From a bacterium (lineage in GTDB: Bacteria; Latescibacterota; Latescibacteria; Latescibacterales; Latescibacteraceae): 64,000 nucleotides of DNA. The first letter of the stretch is position 1; every line of letters begins with the position of its first letter. The notes under the pieces are model-generated. The model did no database searches. It was given only the letters and a program-made list of their open reading frames with translations, and had not been told where the DNA came from. Positions 25,643 to 36,600 of the stretch are shown piece by piece. The translations under genes and the position numbers were made by a program. The DNA is taken from positions 1-64,000 of the forward strand of contig JAJFUH010000112.1 in assembly GCA_021372535.1 (NCBI GenBank), read 5' to 3'.

Positions 25643-26349
25643 GGTATCTTTGGCATAAGAGGAACAGGCCTGACCAAACGCAGTATTTCGTCACGACCAT
25701 GAAATTGTGTAATCGCAAGAAAATCAACGGCATCATCAATAGTATAACGCCCCGATGCGATTCGCTTCAGCGCCGACAGGTGGGACGGACACCCGGATTT
25801 TTCTCCGATTTGATGTGCAATAACCCGGATATAAGTCCCTTTTGAACACACGATATCGAGCACTATCTTCGGGTAGAGCGACATATCCGTTTGAATCGAT
25901 TCTATATTGATTGTCCGCGGTTTCCGCTCGACCGTTTCACCTTTGCGGGCAATCTGATACAGTTTTTTGCCGTTTACTTTTACCGCTGAATACATGGGGG
26001 GTATCTGTTCCGATTCGCCCGTAAAACCCGCGATGATTTCTGCCAGATTTTTTCGATCGACCTTTTCTGGATTCCCGGTCGCCGTGGTTACACCGTCACA
26101 GTCATGGGTATCGGTGGCCAGTCCGAATGTTATCTCTGCGCGATATCGTTTCCGGTCATCGGCAAAGAGATATGCGCTTTTTGTTGCCGCACCGATAAGA
26201 AGCACAAGAACGCCGGTCGCATTCGGATCAAGAGTGCCGGTATGTCCTACTTTCACGCCTCCCAGTAAATTACGGGTTTTTTGTACAACATCATGCGAAG
26301 TCCAGCCTTGCGGCTTGTCTACAACAAGTATTCCATTTATATCAATCAC
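25639..26349 (-). CDS. truB: tRNA pseudouridine-55 synthase
   Basis: A 236-residue protein. The catalytic motif GHTGTLDPNATGVLVLLIG carries the nucleophile Asp at about residue 41. NGILVVDKPQGWTSHDVV is the family start, and MYSAVKVNGKKLYQIARKGE and VVCSKGTYIRVIAHQIG-like strings follow. It modifies U55 of the T-loop. It is slightly short because it lacks the C-terminal PUA-like extension seen in E. coli. It overlaps both rbfA (4 bases) and ribF (4 bases), showing tight coupling in the operon. Confidence 0.95.
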   Translation of the reverse strand: MIDINGILVVDKPQGWTSHDVVQKTRNLLGGVKVGHTGTLDPNATGVLVLLIGAATKSAYLFADDRKRYRAEITFGLATDTHDCDGVTTATGNPEKVDRKNLAEIIAGFTGESEQIPPMYSAVKVNGKKLYQIARKGETVERKPRTINIESIQTDMSLYPKIVLDIVCSKGTYIRVIAHQIGEKSGCPSHLSALKRIASGRYTIDDAVDFLAITQFHGRDEILRLVRPVPLMPKIP

Positions 26350-26696
26350 TGTTTGTTTTTGGCCTGCTCGATAAGTTTATCCATCTTCATTCCGTCTATC
26401 AGCGATGAATCATACCGGAATGTCAGCTCGGGAAGATATTTTAAAATTACCCGTGTTCCGAGAGACATACGGATAAATCCCGCAGCATCGTTAAGGGCAT
26501 CGAGAGACGACTGTACGGCTTCGGTATCACCGAGAACGCTCACATATACGTTCGCATGCCTGAGGTCCTTGCTGACATCCACACTCGTTACCGTCACCAT
26601 TCCGATACGGTGATCTTTCATTTCACGGTCGATAATGATGGATACTTCACGGTGAATGAGCTGCGATACTCTGTCGGTTCTGTTAAATCGTTTCAC
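26346..26696 (-). CDS. rbfA: ribosome-binding factor A
   Basis: A 116-residue protein, normal length, with a KH-like fold. Family strings: RTDRVSQLIHREVSIIIDREM, VTVTSVDVSKDLRHANVYVSVLG and LKYLPELTFRYDSSLIDGMKMDKLI. It helps 16S rRNA 5'-end maturation of the 30S subunit. The start is GTG at 26696. Placement between a DUF503 gene and truB is conserved in many phyla. Confidence 0.95.
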   Translation of the reverse strand: MKRFNRTDRVSQLIHREVSIIIDREMKDHRIGMVTVTSVDVSKDLRHANVYVSVLGDTEAVQSSLDALNDAAGFIRMSLGTRVILKYLPELTFRYDSSLIDGMKMDKLIEQAKNKQ

Positions 26697-26711
26697 AGGG
26701 AACGTCTGCTT

Positions 26712-26993
26712 TCAATAATAATCGATTCGTGAATCAATAACCTCGACCCGGTGATCGCCGTATACGAGATCAAGGGCCTTTCTCAGAACACTCTCGGTAA
26801 ATGTCGCATCGTTCGATACCGCGGCAACACCAATGGAAGCCCGCTGCCATTTATCGGTATTATCTACTTCAGCTACCGAAATATTGTACCGGCTCCGCAA
26901 CCTGTCCTTGATGCTTTTAATGGCAAATCGCTTCGTTTTCAGGGAGCCGCTTTCCGGTATAAAGAGTTCGATTCGTAAAACGCCGATGACCAC
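26712..26993 (-). CDS. DUF503 (YlxP-like) protein
   Basis: A 93-residue protein with the family start VIGVLRIELFIPESGSLKTKRFAIKSIKDRLRSRYNISVAEV and the DKWQRASIGVAAVSND middle. DUF503/YlxP proteins are small alpha-beta proteins commonly found between infB and rbfA, as here, and are linked to ribosome assembly or translation; molecular function is not established. A GTG start at 26993 is the only in-frame choice. It is 14 bases after infB. Confidence 0.93.
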   Translation of the reverse strand: MVIGVLRIELFIPESGSLKTKRFAIKSIKDRLRSRYNISVAEVDNTDKWQRASIGVAAVSNDATFTESVLRKALDLVYGDHRVEVIDSRIDYY

Positions 26994-27007
26994 GGAGCAT
27001 TATTCCC

Positions 27008-29290
27008 CTATATTTTTCTCGACTCTTCGAGAATCTCGATTATCTCGAGGTTATCACCGACCTTAAGGTCATTGTAACCGTCGATGCCGATGCCGCATTC
27101 ATAACCCTGGGAAACCTCGGACACATCGTCCTTGAAGCGCTTGAGCGAAGATATGGATCCTTTAAAGATTTCGATACTGTCGCGGATAAGCCGTACTTTT
27201 GCATTGCGTTTGATAATCCCGTTGGTAACATAACAGCCGGCAATATATCCTACGCGGGGCAGTTTGAATACATCGCGAATTTCCGCGCTTCCCGTAATCT
27301 TTTCCGTAATGGTGGGTTTTAAAAGCCCGCTCAGCGCTTTCCTGACATCATCGATAACCTCATAAATGATCTCATAGAGTTTGATTTCAACATCTTCGCT
27401 CTCGGCGAGTGAGCGTGCAGCTGCCGAGGGACGGACATGGAAACCGATGATGATCGCTCCCGAAGCGGCGGCAAGCAGCACGTCATTTTCGTTGATTCCG
27501 CCTACAGCCTGATGAATTACCCTTACACGAACCTCGGGATGGGAAATCTGTGTAAGCGAATCTGAAAGCGCTTCCATCGATCCATCGACATCCGCCTTGA
27601 TAATGAGATTGAGCTCACCCATCTCCCCGTCTTTGATCTTATCATATATATCCGACAGGGTCACACGTTTGAGACGTCTGAAATCCTGCTCGCGTTTCAT
27701 CATGCGGCGTTTCTGGGCGATGTTTTTTGCCTCGATTTCGTTGTCGAAGGTATACAATTTATCGCCTGCCCGCGGAACGCCATCCATTCCGAATATCTGG
27801 ACCGGGATTGATGGGCTGACGCTGGTGAGACGTTCCCCATACTCGTCGAGCATTGCCCGGACACGGCCGGTAACCATACCGGCAATAAACGGTTCGCCGA
27901 TCCTCAGGGTGCCGGATTGAATAAGCACTGTTGCAAGAGGCCCTCTTCCGCGATCGAGCTTCGAGTCTATCACGACACCGGTTGCTCTCTTCGACGCAAC
28001 GGCTTTCAGCTCGAGCATCTCGGCTTCGAGCAATACTTTATCAAGCAGTTTATCGATATTTTTACCTTTTTTCGCCGAAATTTCCTGGCATTGAAATTTT
28101 CCGCCCCAATCCTCGACAAGGATATTTTGACGGGAAAGATCGGACCTGATTTTTTCCGGATCCGCATTTGGCAGATCGATTTTATTGATGGCGATCACAA
28201 TGGGAACACCGGCCGCCTTTGCATGATCGATTGCTTCTATCGTCTGCGGCATGACACTGTCATCGGCCGCCACAACGAGAATGACTATGTCGGTAACCTG
28301 CGCACCACGGGCGCGCATGGCGGTAAATGCATGATGGCCGGGTGTATCGATAAACGTGATCTTCTGCCCGCTGGGAATTATAACGGAGTAAGCGCCAATA
28401 TGCTGGGTAATCCCTCCGGATTCACCTGCGGCAACATTCGATTTCCGTATATAATCGAGCAGCGATGTTTTGCCGTGGTCAACATGACCCATAACCGTAA
28501 CAACAGGCGGTCTCGGTACTTTCTTGCTTTTCTTCGATTCCTCGATTTCACGGGCTTTGAGTATATCTTCGGCATATTCCCCGAGCTGTTGAACGACAAA
28601 ACCGAATTCTTCCGCCAGGAGCTCGATCGTATCCATATCGATTCGCTGGTTGAGCGAAACCATCATCCCCATCTCCATGCACTTCGAGATGAGCGCGCTC
28701 ACGGGTATCCCCATTTGCGTCGCAAGCTCGGAAATCGATACAAATTCGCTCACCTTTACCGTATTACGGTCTTCCTGGATTTCTTCCTTGGTGGCCTGTT
28801 TGGAACGGGGCTTCTTGGATTTTGACCGTGTATCGGTGCTCATGCTCGCCATTGTTTTCTTGAAACTGTCCTGTACGGCGGCCATGTCGACTTTTTTACG
28901 GCGTTTTCGGGCTTTACGTGATTTCTTTTCCTCGGTACGCTCTTTTTTCTTTTCAGCTGATTTTTCTGCAGAGGGAGTTTCGGGAGTTTTCTTCTGTTCG
29001 GTTTTATGCGGTTTTTTTCTCTTTTTCCTGCGTCGCGGTGCAACGGGAGCTTCTTCTTCACCTGGTGCTTTTTTCGTTATCGCCTCACTTATTTCCTGCT
29101 TCTTCTGGATATCTTTCAATGCAGCATCATGTTGTTTTTCAAATTGTTTCTTTATATTTTCATACATTTTTTCTTCAATAATACTCATATGGCTCTTTAT
29201 TTCGAATTTCATATCACGAAGCATCATCATGAGGGCTTCGGAGGAGATATGAAATTCCTTTGCAACCTGATACACTCGTTTTTTCTCCAT
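27008..29290 (-). CDS. infB: translation initiation factor IF-2
   Basis: A 760-residue protein. The N-terminus has an IF2N helix domain ([22 protein letters not shown]), then a long Lys/Glu/Arg-rich linker (about 65-160) and a second IF2N near 185. The GTPase domain follows, with [14 protein letters not shown] (G1), [10 protein letters not shown] (G2 region), [11 protein letters not shown] (G3) and NKIDLPNAD (G4), then domains II-IV ending [21 protein letters not shown]. It brings initiator tRNA to the 30S subunit. Downstream are DUF503, rbfA and truB; upstream nusA with a 107-base gap that has no ylxR. Confidence 0.98.
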   Translation of the reverse strand: MEKKRVYQVAKEFHISSEALMMMLRDMKFEIKSHMSIIEEKMYENIKKQFEKQHDAALKDIQKKQEISEAITKKAPGEEEAPVAPRRRKKRKKPHKTEQKKTPETPSAEKSAEKKKERTEEKKSRKARKRRKKVDMAAVQDSFKKTMASMSTDTRSKSKKPRSKQATKEEIQEDRNTVKVSEFVSISELATQMGIPVSALISKCMEMGMMVSLNQRIDMDTIELLAEEFGFVVQQLGEYAEDILKAREIEESKKSKKVPRPPVVTVMGHVDHGKTSLLDYIRKSNVAAGESGGITQHIGAYSVIIPSGQKITFIDTPGHHAFTAMRARGAQVTDIVILVVAADDSVMPQTIEAIDHAKAAGVPIVIAINKIDLPNADPEKIRSDLSRQNILVEDWGGKFQCQEISAKKGKNIDKLLDKVLLEAEMLELKAVASKRATGVVIDSKLDRGRGPLATVLIQSGTLRIGEPFIAGMVTGRVRAMLDEYGERLTSVSPSIPVQIFGMDGVPRAGDKLYTFDNEIEAKNIAQKRRMMKREQDFRRLKRVTLSDIYDKIKDGEMGELNLIIKADVDGSMEALSDSLTQISHPEVRVRVIHQAVGGINENDVLLAAASGAIIIGFHVRPSAAARSLAESEDVEIKLYEIIYEVIDDVRKALSGLLKPTITEKITGSAEIRDVFKLPRVGYIAGCYVTNGIIKRNAKVRLIRDSIEIFKGSISSLKRFKDDVSEVSQGYECGIGIDGYNDLKVGDNLEIIEILEESRKI

Positions 29291-29397
29291 ATTCTCCTCC
29301 CAGTATATTTAAAAGGTAATTCTTAACATGTTTCCGCCGGATTTGTCATGATTACAGCATGGTTTGACTCCGCTCCGGTTCGTAACAGATATCCGGT

Positions 29398-30711
29398 TTA
29401 TTCTCCGTCTTCTTTCGCGGCTTCAACATTTTTCATTTTCCCGTCACGATTGACAAAATACTCTTTCGCCAGTGCAATAAGTTTTTCGGCGGTTTTTGGA
29501 CCCACACCGGGAATCTGAACAATAAAGTTTACATCCGCATCCGCGAGATCCCTGACAGTATTGATATTATGACCGTTCAGTTTATAGACCAGTTTTTCTC
29601 CGATACCTTTCAAATCGATAAGAAGTCCCGCTGCCCGTGTCTTGTCGGCTTCGCTCTGGACAAATTCCGACTGGCTGATAATATCCACATTCAAACCAGT
29701 CAGGTTACTCGCGAGCTCGGCATTTAAACCGTTCTTTCCTATCGCAAGGGAAAGCTGATCGTCATTAACGATCGCCGTCAGTTTGCCCTGCGCCCTGTCG
29801 ATATCGACCCTGAGCACGGGTGCCGGGCTCAGCGCCCTGGCCAGATACGATGCTATATCATCACTGTACTGGATGATATCGATACGCTCATTGTTCAATT
29901 CTTTGACGATTCCCTGGACACGGGACCCTTTGATTCCAACACAGGCGCCTACGGCATCGATACGGGGGTCGGATGACATGACTGCGATTTTGGAACGTTC
30001 ACCCGGCCTGCGCGCTACACCTTTTATTTCGACGATCCCTTCATAGATTTCAGGAACCTCTATCTCAAAGAGCCGCGCAAGGAACTTGGGATCGGTACGG
30101 GATAAAATAATCTGAGGACCTTTTGCATCCCGTTTTACATCAATAATCAGCGCCCTGATGGTGTTTCCCTGGTGGTAACGCTCTCTCCGTATCTGATTCT
30201 TATGGGGTAGAATCGCTTCCGCTCTGCCCAGGTTGATATAAATGTCGCCGTGCAAAACCTGTTGAACGGAGCCGGTCACAATTTCATTGATCCGCTGACG
30301 GTAATCGTCATAAACCTTATCGCGCTCCGCCTCGCGAACTTTCTGAATAAGGCTCTGTTTTGCCGAATGTATCGCGTGACGTCCAAAATCCTCGAATTTC
30401 AACGGTTCACGGACTTTTGCGCCGATTTTCACTTTCGGCTGAATCTCGCGTGCCCGTTCGAGGTCAATTTCATTCAACGGATTCTCAACTTCTTTTACAA
30501 CATTCCATTCTGCTTCCATGGTGATAACTCCCGTGTTCAAATCGACATCCACGGTAATATTATCGGTATCACCAAAACGTTTTTTGGCAGCACTTAACAG
30601 ACCGGCCTTTATTGTTTCAACAACCAGTTCGCGGTTGACATTCTTCTCCCGGGCTATCTGGTTGATGGCCTCAAGAATATCGTATCGTTGAGTTATTCCG
30701 GTGTCACTCAT
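29398..30711 (-). CDS. nusA: transcription termination/antitermination factor NusA
   Basis: A 437-residue protein. The N-terminal RNA-polymerase-binding domain ends near 130, followed by S1 (VTGSVQQVLHGDIYINLGRAEAILP), KH1 (RDAKGPQIILSRTDPKFLARLFEIEVPEI), KH2 (GACVGIKGSRVQGIVKELNNERIDII), and a C-terminal helix-hairpin-helix tail (IPGVGPKTAEKLIALAKEYF), as in FCB and proteobacterial types. GGAG precedes the ATG by eight bases. It is the first gene of this operon here. rimP, which usually precedes it, is not found upstream. Confidence 0.97.
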   Translation of the reverse strand: MSDTGITQRYDILEAINQIAREKNVNRELVVETIKAGLLSAAKKRFGDTDNITVDVDLNTGVITMEAEWNVVKEVENPLNEIDLERAREIQPKVKIGAKVREPLKFEDFGRHAIHSAKQSLIQKVREAERDKVYDDYRQRINEIVTGSVQQVLHGDIYINLGRAEAILPHKNQIRRERYHQGNTIRALIIDVKRDAKGPQIILSRTDPKFLARLFEIEVPEIYEGIVEIKGVARRPGERSKIAVMSSDPRIDAVGACVGIKGSRVQGIVKELNNERIDIIQYSDDIASYLARALSPAPVLRVDIDRAQGKLTAIVNDDQLSLAIGKNGLNAELASNLTGLNVDIISQSEFVQSEADKTRAAGLLIDLKGIGEKLVYKLNGHNINTVRDLADADVNFIVQIPGVGPKTAEKLIALAKEYFVNRDGKMKNVEAAKEDGE

Positions 30712-30789
30712 ATAATGATCTCCGACTACCTGTTTTTTTGCAAAACAGTAATTTATTAACCAGATTCACAACAGAAAATGAAGTATATA

Positions 30790-30823
30790 ATTAAAAGAGT
30801 GAGCCACCGATACAGCCCACTCT
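30790..30823 (-). terminator. intrinsic terminator (thiE-like gene) in the nusA leader region
   Basis: On the minus strand AGAGTGGGC pairs with GCTCACTCT (one mismatch; 30796-30804 with 30815-30823), followed by TTTTAATT. It lies about 190 bases beyond the thiE-like stop and 80 bases before nusA, so it likely separates the two. The surrounding 300 bases hold no gene; an 8-base palindromic arm pair at 30843-30863 is the only other structure. Confidence 0.65.
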
Positions 30824-31010
30824 GCCCTAGAAAATATAATATATATCATTTAAGTAATGATATGCAACGATTTTTTGCTAAATTCTGGAAAATATTCTTT
30901 ATATGTCATCAGTTGGAACTATAAACCGTTATATCTTTTGTTCATGTCTCCCCGATAAATCATGCAGTGAAATTTTCAGAGAGCAGTCTTCATTATGCTT
31001 TTGCGGTATA

Positions 31011-32051
31011 TCAGCGTTTTTTCAGCTTTTTTATATTGTCAATAATTTCTTTTATAGACCCGGCGCTCAGTTTAAAGACAATGCCGCGGATACCCTGTAT
31101 TGCGGGAATTTCCATCGTTTCATCGGGATTTTCGGAATAGACGAGAACCGGTATGCGGACACGATACACGAATTGCTGTATTAATTCATTTTTTTTATCG
31201 TAATTCTGTTTCTCACGGGAAACGTATTTAACAAGTGCATAATCCGCTTCATCATGAATTATATAATTATCGGTGGAATCGAACGTTTCTGTATACCCGA
31301 TCAGCATTCCCGGGCCGGCAACCGTACGATATCTGTCGGGCGATATATCCGAAGTATCGATGTGAATTCCGTCCGCATCGAGCATTAACGCGCAATCGAG
31401 ACGATCGCATATCAGTACCGGGATGTTATTTTCTTTACAGAGTACCACGAGGGGTGACGCATGCTCCATAAATACTCCGTCACTGGAGTTATTGTCGCTG
31501 TATGCTATGATATCCACGCCTGCATCAATCGTTGCCAATGCGCATTCAGCCGCGTCATTATCATATAGAGCATCGTGGTCAATAACGACAAATACTTTAA
31601 GATTGTCGTTATTGAATACACGGATTTTATGGATATGGATTGCGAAGGTCTGTTCGATGTCATACATGCGGAACCGGATGGTTTTAAAGTGATGAGACAG
31701 GTGCGGGAAAAGAAGTTTGCTGTACTCCTCGAGCGTTCGGAGCGCCTCCTCAGTCCTGCCGGCATTTGCCTTCACGATGGAAAGGATATCGTCGCGCGTG
31801 CGTTCCGACCGGGTTTCTCCGCTCCGTAAAACATCTGAGTCCGACCCGCGGGATGCAAGGAGAAGGCTGTCGAGGCTCTTTTCGGATTTTACCACCTGGG
31901 CGAGTTCGTGCCGTATATCCTTGACGGCTCGTGTCAATGCCTCATCGTCGAACAGCATACGGGCGGTATCTTCAAGCACTCGTATGCCTTCCGCAGCCCG
32001 GTTAAGGCTGGCATCGATCAGGCGCAGTATGCTTTTTTGCAAAGGTTTCAT
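31011..32051 (-). CDS. ThiD2-ThiE-like protein with a degenerate thiamine phosphate synthase domain
   Basis: A 347-residue protein. The N-terminal 130 residues, with LRLIDASLNRAAEGIRVLEDTARMLFDDEALTRAVKDIRHEL, are the helical domain (PF17792-like) found before ThiE in several phyla. The C-terminal part follows the ThiE/TenI barrel plan (FVVIDHDALY, TIDAGVDIIAYSD, IPVLICDRLDCALMLDADGIHIDTSDI, LIGYTET, DEADYALVKYVSRE). The expected catalytic motifs are altered, however: VHLGQxD is IHIDTSD, GxSxH is GYTET, and the GP..xTxTK phosphate loop is replaced by KYVSREKQNYDKK. Activity as thiamine phosphate synthase is doubtful. ATG 32051 is used; a TTG at 32063 is the alternative. Confidence 0.75.
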   Translation of the reverse strand: MKPLQKSILRLIDASLNRAAEGIRVLEDTARMLFDDEALTRAVKDIRHELAQVVKSEKSLDSLLLASRGSDSDVLRSGETRSERTRDDILSIVKANAGRTEEALRTLEEYSKLLFPHLSHHFKTIRFRMYDIEQTFAIHIHKIRVFNNDNLKVFVVIDHDALYDNDAAECALATIDAGVDIIAYSDNNSSDGVFMEHASPLVVLCKENNIPVLICDRLDCALMLDADGIHIDTSDISPDRYRTVAGPGMLIGYTETFDSTDNYIIHDEADYALVKYVSREKQNYDKKNELIQQFVYRVRIPVLVYSENPDETMEIPAIQGIRGIVFKLSAGSIKEIIDNIKKLKKR

Positions 32052-32100
32052 GGCCTGTTTCAATCGGGTAATTTGGAGGGATTTTCCTGTTTCAGAAGTT

Positions 32101-32127
32101 AAAAAAAGCTCCCGGGTGAAGGAGCTT
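32101..32127 (-). terminator. intrinsic terminator
   Basis: Minus-strand stem AAGCTCC/GGAGCTT (32106-32112 with 32121-32127) followed by a T-run (A-run 32101-32107). It lies five bases after the stop of the 73-residue gene and closes the long operon above it. Confidence 0.9.
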
Positions 32128-32132
32128 ATGAT

Positions 32133-32354
32133 TCATTCGTTTGAAAGGTCTTTGTAATTGAGTTTCACATGACCTTCGCCCTGCTCCTGAACGATTTTAA
32201 CTATCCACCCCTTTACTTCTTCACCGTTGATTTTAATTACCTTCGGTTTTTTTTCAAGCACTTTTGTTTTCGGATTCAGTCCAGAACATTTGCCTTTGAT
32301 ATCACGGCAAAAAATCCACTCTGTTCCCGGGTCGGTATTCTTTTGAGACATCAT
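32133..32354 (-). CDS. small hypothetical protein with a Cys pair
   Basis: A 73-residue soluble protein. Visible features: EWIFCRDIKGKCSGLNPKT with two cysteines seven apart, then a Lys-rich beta-like stretch KKPKVIKINGEEVKGWIVKIVQ. GGGGTG stands six bases before the first of two adjacent ATG codons. It is followed directly by a strong terminator and is preceded by the acyl-CoA dehydratase activase-type pair, so it is the last gene of that operon. I do not recognise the family. The reading frame is well supported by ribosome site and position, the function is not. Confidence 0.65.
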   Translation of the reverse strand: MMSQKNTDPGTEWIFCRDIKGKCSGLNPKTKVLEKKPKVIKINGEEVKGWIVKIVQEQGEGHVKLNYKDLSNE

Positions 32355-32408
32355 GACACCCCATATATAAAGTATCTTGTTGTGTAACAGAGAAATAATA
32401 AGGACATA

Positions 32409-33689
32409 TTAACGGTTTTCGAAAAACCTGTTGTAACGTCTTTCCACCTTCTTTCTGCTCATATATCCTTTTACCAGTTCCATATAAATGCCGATATCCC
32501 TGTCCATGTCGACGTTCACGCCATCATAATAGAATACCCTGCAGGGGATATTGTTGTGATCCTTTGAGAAGGACGGATAAACCGCTTCGGTAACAATGCC
32601 GTTCATACAGGAAAAGGGGCTGATATCGACAATTCCGTCAACGCCCTTTGCATAATAATACCCTGATTTCCCTATACTTATCGCCATCTCGCCAAGAGCC
32701 CCCGAAGGCGGGAGATAGGATTCCGCCAGATTCATCACTTCCGAAACATCCGATGGCTCCTCATATCCGACGAAATCATCATGGAAAAGTTCGAGAAGTT
32801 TATGTTCATCCTTTTTCATCACACTCTTTTTTATCTGGACAAGCGCCATATCGACCGAAAACCGTTTGTTCTGTTTTATCAGATTATCCATACGGGTCCA
32901 GTCAGTATAGAATACCCATTCACTGAGGTCGGCGATCCATGTCTCGGCGCCGTTTTCTTCAAGTTTTCTGATCATGTTGTCATTGGCAAACCTGTTGTGA
33001 CGGCAGTATATTTCGCCGACTATGGCCAGAAGCGGCTTCCCCTTTTTATAATCGGCGTCGATTGCCCTGAATCTGTCTCTTGCCCTGACGAGAGTTTCCT
33101 TTACCAGCGCGACAGAACGGCTGTACGACAAATCGGTTCTCTCCAGCGCCTTTTCCTGTTCCACAAGCGATCGTTCGTAGACATCATCGGCAGTTCCTTT
33201 GGTTTTTTCATACGGTCTTGTCTTAAAAAGCATTTTCCGCAGAATATCCGAGGCAACCACCGCTATCCAGGCTTTCTTGAAAAATGTAATACTCCCGATG
33301 CCGCCATATCCATTTGAGGAAGTTGGAGATAAAACGATGACATCGTTCAGGTTGAGGTCTGCCAATACTTTTTCAAGCAGATGACAGTACTGGCCGAAAC
33401 GGCAGGGACCATTGGCAGTCAGCATCATGAATGCCGTTTTTTTAGGATCGAATCCTTCCGCTTCAGTAATTTTTAAAAAGTCGCCGAGTGTTATCTTTTC
33501 GGGGAAACATTCTTCACCCGATGAATACATCGCTCCGAGTTCGAGGGTCCGTGCATCGGAAGGCGGGGTGATACGGGCTTCGATTCCCTGTGAGCGGAAA
33601 ACGGCGGCAAGCAGTCTGGCGCCTGCCTGTGTCATCGGGGGAATATAGACTGTTCTTCCCTTGAGTGTCTGCGCGCCATCGACTTTCAT
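32409..33689 (-). CDS. acyl-CoA dehydratase activase-associated protein (2-hydroxyglutaryl-CoA dehydratase-like half)
   Basis: A 426-residue protein. Strings such as YSSGEECFPEKITLGDF, ANGPCRFGQYCHLLE, LAIVGEIYCRHNRFANDNMI and DGIVDISPFSCMNGIVTEA carry conserved Cys residues as in the C-terminal part of large CoA-activase proteins, which may ligate an iron-sulphur cluster. The start at 33689 overlaps the upstream stop by ATGA and has GGAGG before it; the longer frame to 33746 lacks support. In many anaerobes this part is fused to the two-ATPase protein encoded upstream. It probably works in one complex with it; the substrate is unknown. Confidence 0.8.
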   Translation of the reverse strand: MKVDGAQTLKGRTVYIPPMTQAGARLLAAVFRSQGIEARITPPSDARTLELGAMYSSGEECFPEKITLGDFLKITEAEGFDPKKTAFMMLTANGPCRFGQYCHLLEKVLADLNLNDVIVLSPTSSNGYGGIGSITFFKKAWIAVVASDILRKMLFKTRPYEKTKGTADDVYERSLVEQEKALERTDLSYSRSVALVKETLVRARDRFRAIDADYKKGKPLLAIVGEIYCRHNRFANDNMIRKLEENGAETWIADLSEWVFYTDWTRMDNLIKQNKRFSVDMALVQIKKSVMKKDEHKLLELFHDDFVGYEEPSDVSEVMNLAESYLPPSGALGEMAISIGKSGYYYAKGVDGIVDISPFSCMNGIVTEAVYPSFSKDHNNIPCRVFYYDGVNVDMDRDIGIYMELVKGYMSRKKVERRYNRFFENR

Positions 33690-36600
33690 GTTTTTGTTCC
33701 CTCCCAGGTGCTGAGAAAGCCTTTGGAATCGAGATAGGCCTCGCACCGTGTCATCATCCCGGCATCATTGGAATGGCCGTCGAACTGGAGCACCAGATAT
33801 GGACGTCCCAGCGCCTTCCTGATATACTGCTTGATAAATGAATCCGGACCGCATTTGAAGTTGGTGATATAGATTATATCGAACTGCTTTTCCTGCGAAA
33901 GCTTGATTGCCGTCTGTATAATCTTTTTACCGTAATTCCAGTACATGTTCCGGTGATATCCGGAAATATCGGTTCCCTCGAAATCGAGGAAATCCATGGG
34001 AATGACATTAATCCCGTATATTCCCGCGAGTTTGGCGGCGACAGAGAGATTAATCGCCCGGTCATAAATGTTATACGGTCGCCCGACCAGTACGATAGCT
34101 TTTTCTCCGGCTGTCTTTACCTGTTCGACCGCATGACGTCCCGCTTTTTTGAGGCTGCTCCTGAATTCCTGTTGCGCTTTGACCGCCTTATCGAATGCCC
34201 GTTCGGAAACAGCCCGTGATATGCCGTACTTTTTGAAATACTCCGTCAGCTCATTCCTGACCATCTTATCGCCGTCGCGGAAATGGAGGGTCGGCTTGAG
34301 GATTTTATCACGGTGCGGATGAAAAACCGGAGCATGTTCGGCCACAAACGGGAGTGTCATCCCCCAGACACAGACAAAGGATTCATATTCGGGGGTTTCC
34401 GTTTCGGCATTGATGATATTCGGGAGCCAGACATAATCCACACCTTTATCAAAAAGATGCCGTATATGCCCATGCGCGACAATCAGGGGATAACACGGTT
34501 CGGCCACAACGCTTTCTATGCCCATGTTTGAAATGGTTGTATTTGTCGCATCCGAAAGAACCGTGCAGAAGCCGCATTCGGAAAGATAGACGTTGTAGAA
34601 GGGCAGCCTGTCATACGTATACATCGTCAGGGGTATGCCGACCTTGGGGCCGATCATTCCATTTTCAATATAACTGCCGAACAGCAGTTCCTCGCGTTTT
34701 TTATAGAGATCCTCGATTACCGCCGACTTCGAGACTTTTTTACGTTTCCTGTAGCGTTCGGAGCACTTGTCACCCCAGTAGGTTTTTTCTCCGTCCACCG
34801 TGAATTCCTGCACGGTGCAGAAATTACTGCATCCCTTGCAGGTAAACTCACGTAATTCAAAGTGGACTTTGGTCAGATCGAATCCCTTGAATGTCGAGTC
34901 GAGGTTGATCGCTTCCATTTTACGTTTTGCAAGCAGGGCCGCCCCTATTGCGCCCATCACGCCGTTATGGGGAGGCACGATGATCTCTTTTCCGGTGACC
35001 CGAGCAAAAGCAGCGGCCACAGCATCGTTGTATGCCGTTCCGCCCTGGAAGAATATGGTGTTGCCGATTTTCCTGTCCCGCACCACCCTGTTGAGGTAGT
35101 TATAGACCACCGAATAGGCCAGACCGGCGATTAAATCCGCCTTTGGCGCTCCGCGCTGGAGGTATGAATAGAGGTCTCTGCCCATGAAAACCGTGCATCG
35201 CTCACCGAGCCGTATCGGGTGTTCCGAGGAAAGCGCGATTCTCGCGAACTCGTTGATAATGCTGATGCTGAGGTCCTCTGCCTGTTCTTCGAGAAACGAT
35301 CCGGTTCCCGCGGCGCATGCATCGTTCATGGTGAAATCGACCACGATGCCGTCTTCGATGGATATGTATTTCGAGTCCTGGCCCCCGATTTCAAATATGG
35401 TATCGACTTCTTTCCCGAGCATTTTTCTGCTGATATGGAGAGCGCCGGTCTTGTGAGCGGTTATCTCGTCATTGATCGTGTCGGCGCCGATGAGAATACC
35501 GATGAGCTCACGGCCCGACCCGGTTGTGGCGACGCCTTTTATTTGTATCCGGTCGCCGATTTCACGGCCGATTTCATTGAGGCCTTCGCTGACAACCTCG
35601 ATGGGACGGGCTTTTGTCTGGGTATAGATTTCCTTGATGACATTGCCATGAGCATCGATTACAACGAGATTGGTACTGACCGAACCGATATCGACGCCAA
35701 GGTATGCGGGAATGGGTTCCTTCGTATCAGGGAAAGTAAAGGGTATTACGTGTTCGCGGAGTAATCTGACATGATCGAGGGTCAGTTTATCATATGAAGG
35801 GAATACGGAACTCTTGGTTTGAGTCCTCGCAGACTGAATCATCACCGGCGCCTGGTCGAGCGACTTGATCGCGCATCCGAGGGCTCCGAGCCAGTTCATG
35901 GTCTGCGGAGTATATATATCGTTATCGTCAAGGTCGAAAATCTGCCGTATCGACTGGAGCATCCCCGAATTCATAGCCACACCGCCGATAAACAGTACCG
36001 GCGGCGTTACTTTCTTGCTGCGGCAGATTACGCTCTTGAAATTACGTGAAACGGCATTGCAGAGACCCTTGAGCACTTCATCGGGCTGATACCCGCGCTG
36101 CTGGGCGTGTATCATGTCCGATTTTGCAAAAACCGAGCACCTTCCCGCAATCTGAGCGGCTTTGGATGCCTTTTCCACAACCGTGCCGATTTCCTCTATG
36201 CGGAACTTGAGCCTCGATGCCTGCTGGTCTACAAACGCTCCCGTTCCCGCCGCACAGTCGCCGTTGTTGCCGTAATCGATAATGTTGAGAGTACCGTTGG
36301 AGGTATCTTTCCCTAGAAGGATATACCGTGATGTTTCTCCCCCCATTTCGAAAATGGTCCGGACATCCGGGTGGAAATGGTTCACAGCTTCGACAATGGC
36401 GGCAAATTCATTGATAACGGGGACATTGTAATATGTTCCCGCAAGCTTGCCGCCTGAGCCGGTTACCGTGAGATGCAGTTCGCCGCCGTCCAGAAATTCC
36501 ATGATGGAATCAAGAATAGTCTGGGCCGCAACAAGGGGCTGTCCCTTGATCCGCTGGTATCGTGACAGAACGACTGCAAACGCTGCATTATCCTGTTCCG

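Noticed and set aside
27917-28825. 302-codon open frame on the plus strand
   Set aside because: Antisense shadow of infB; low-complexity aromatic translation, no ribosome site.
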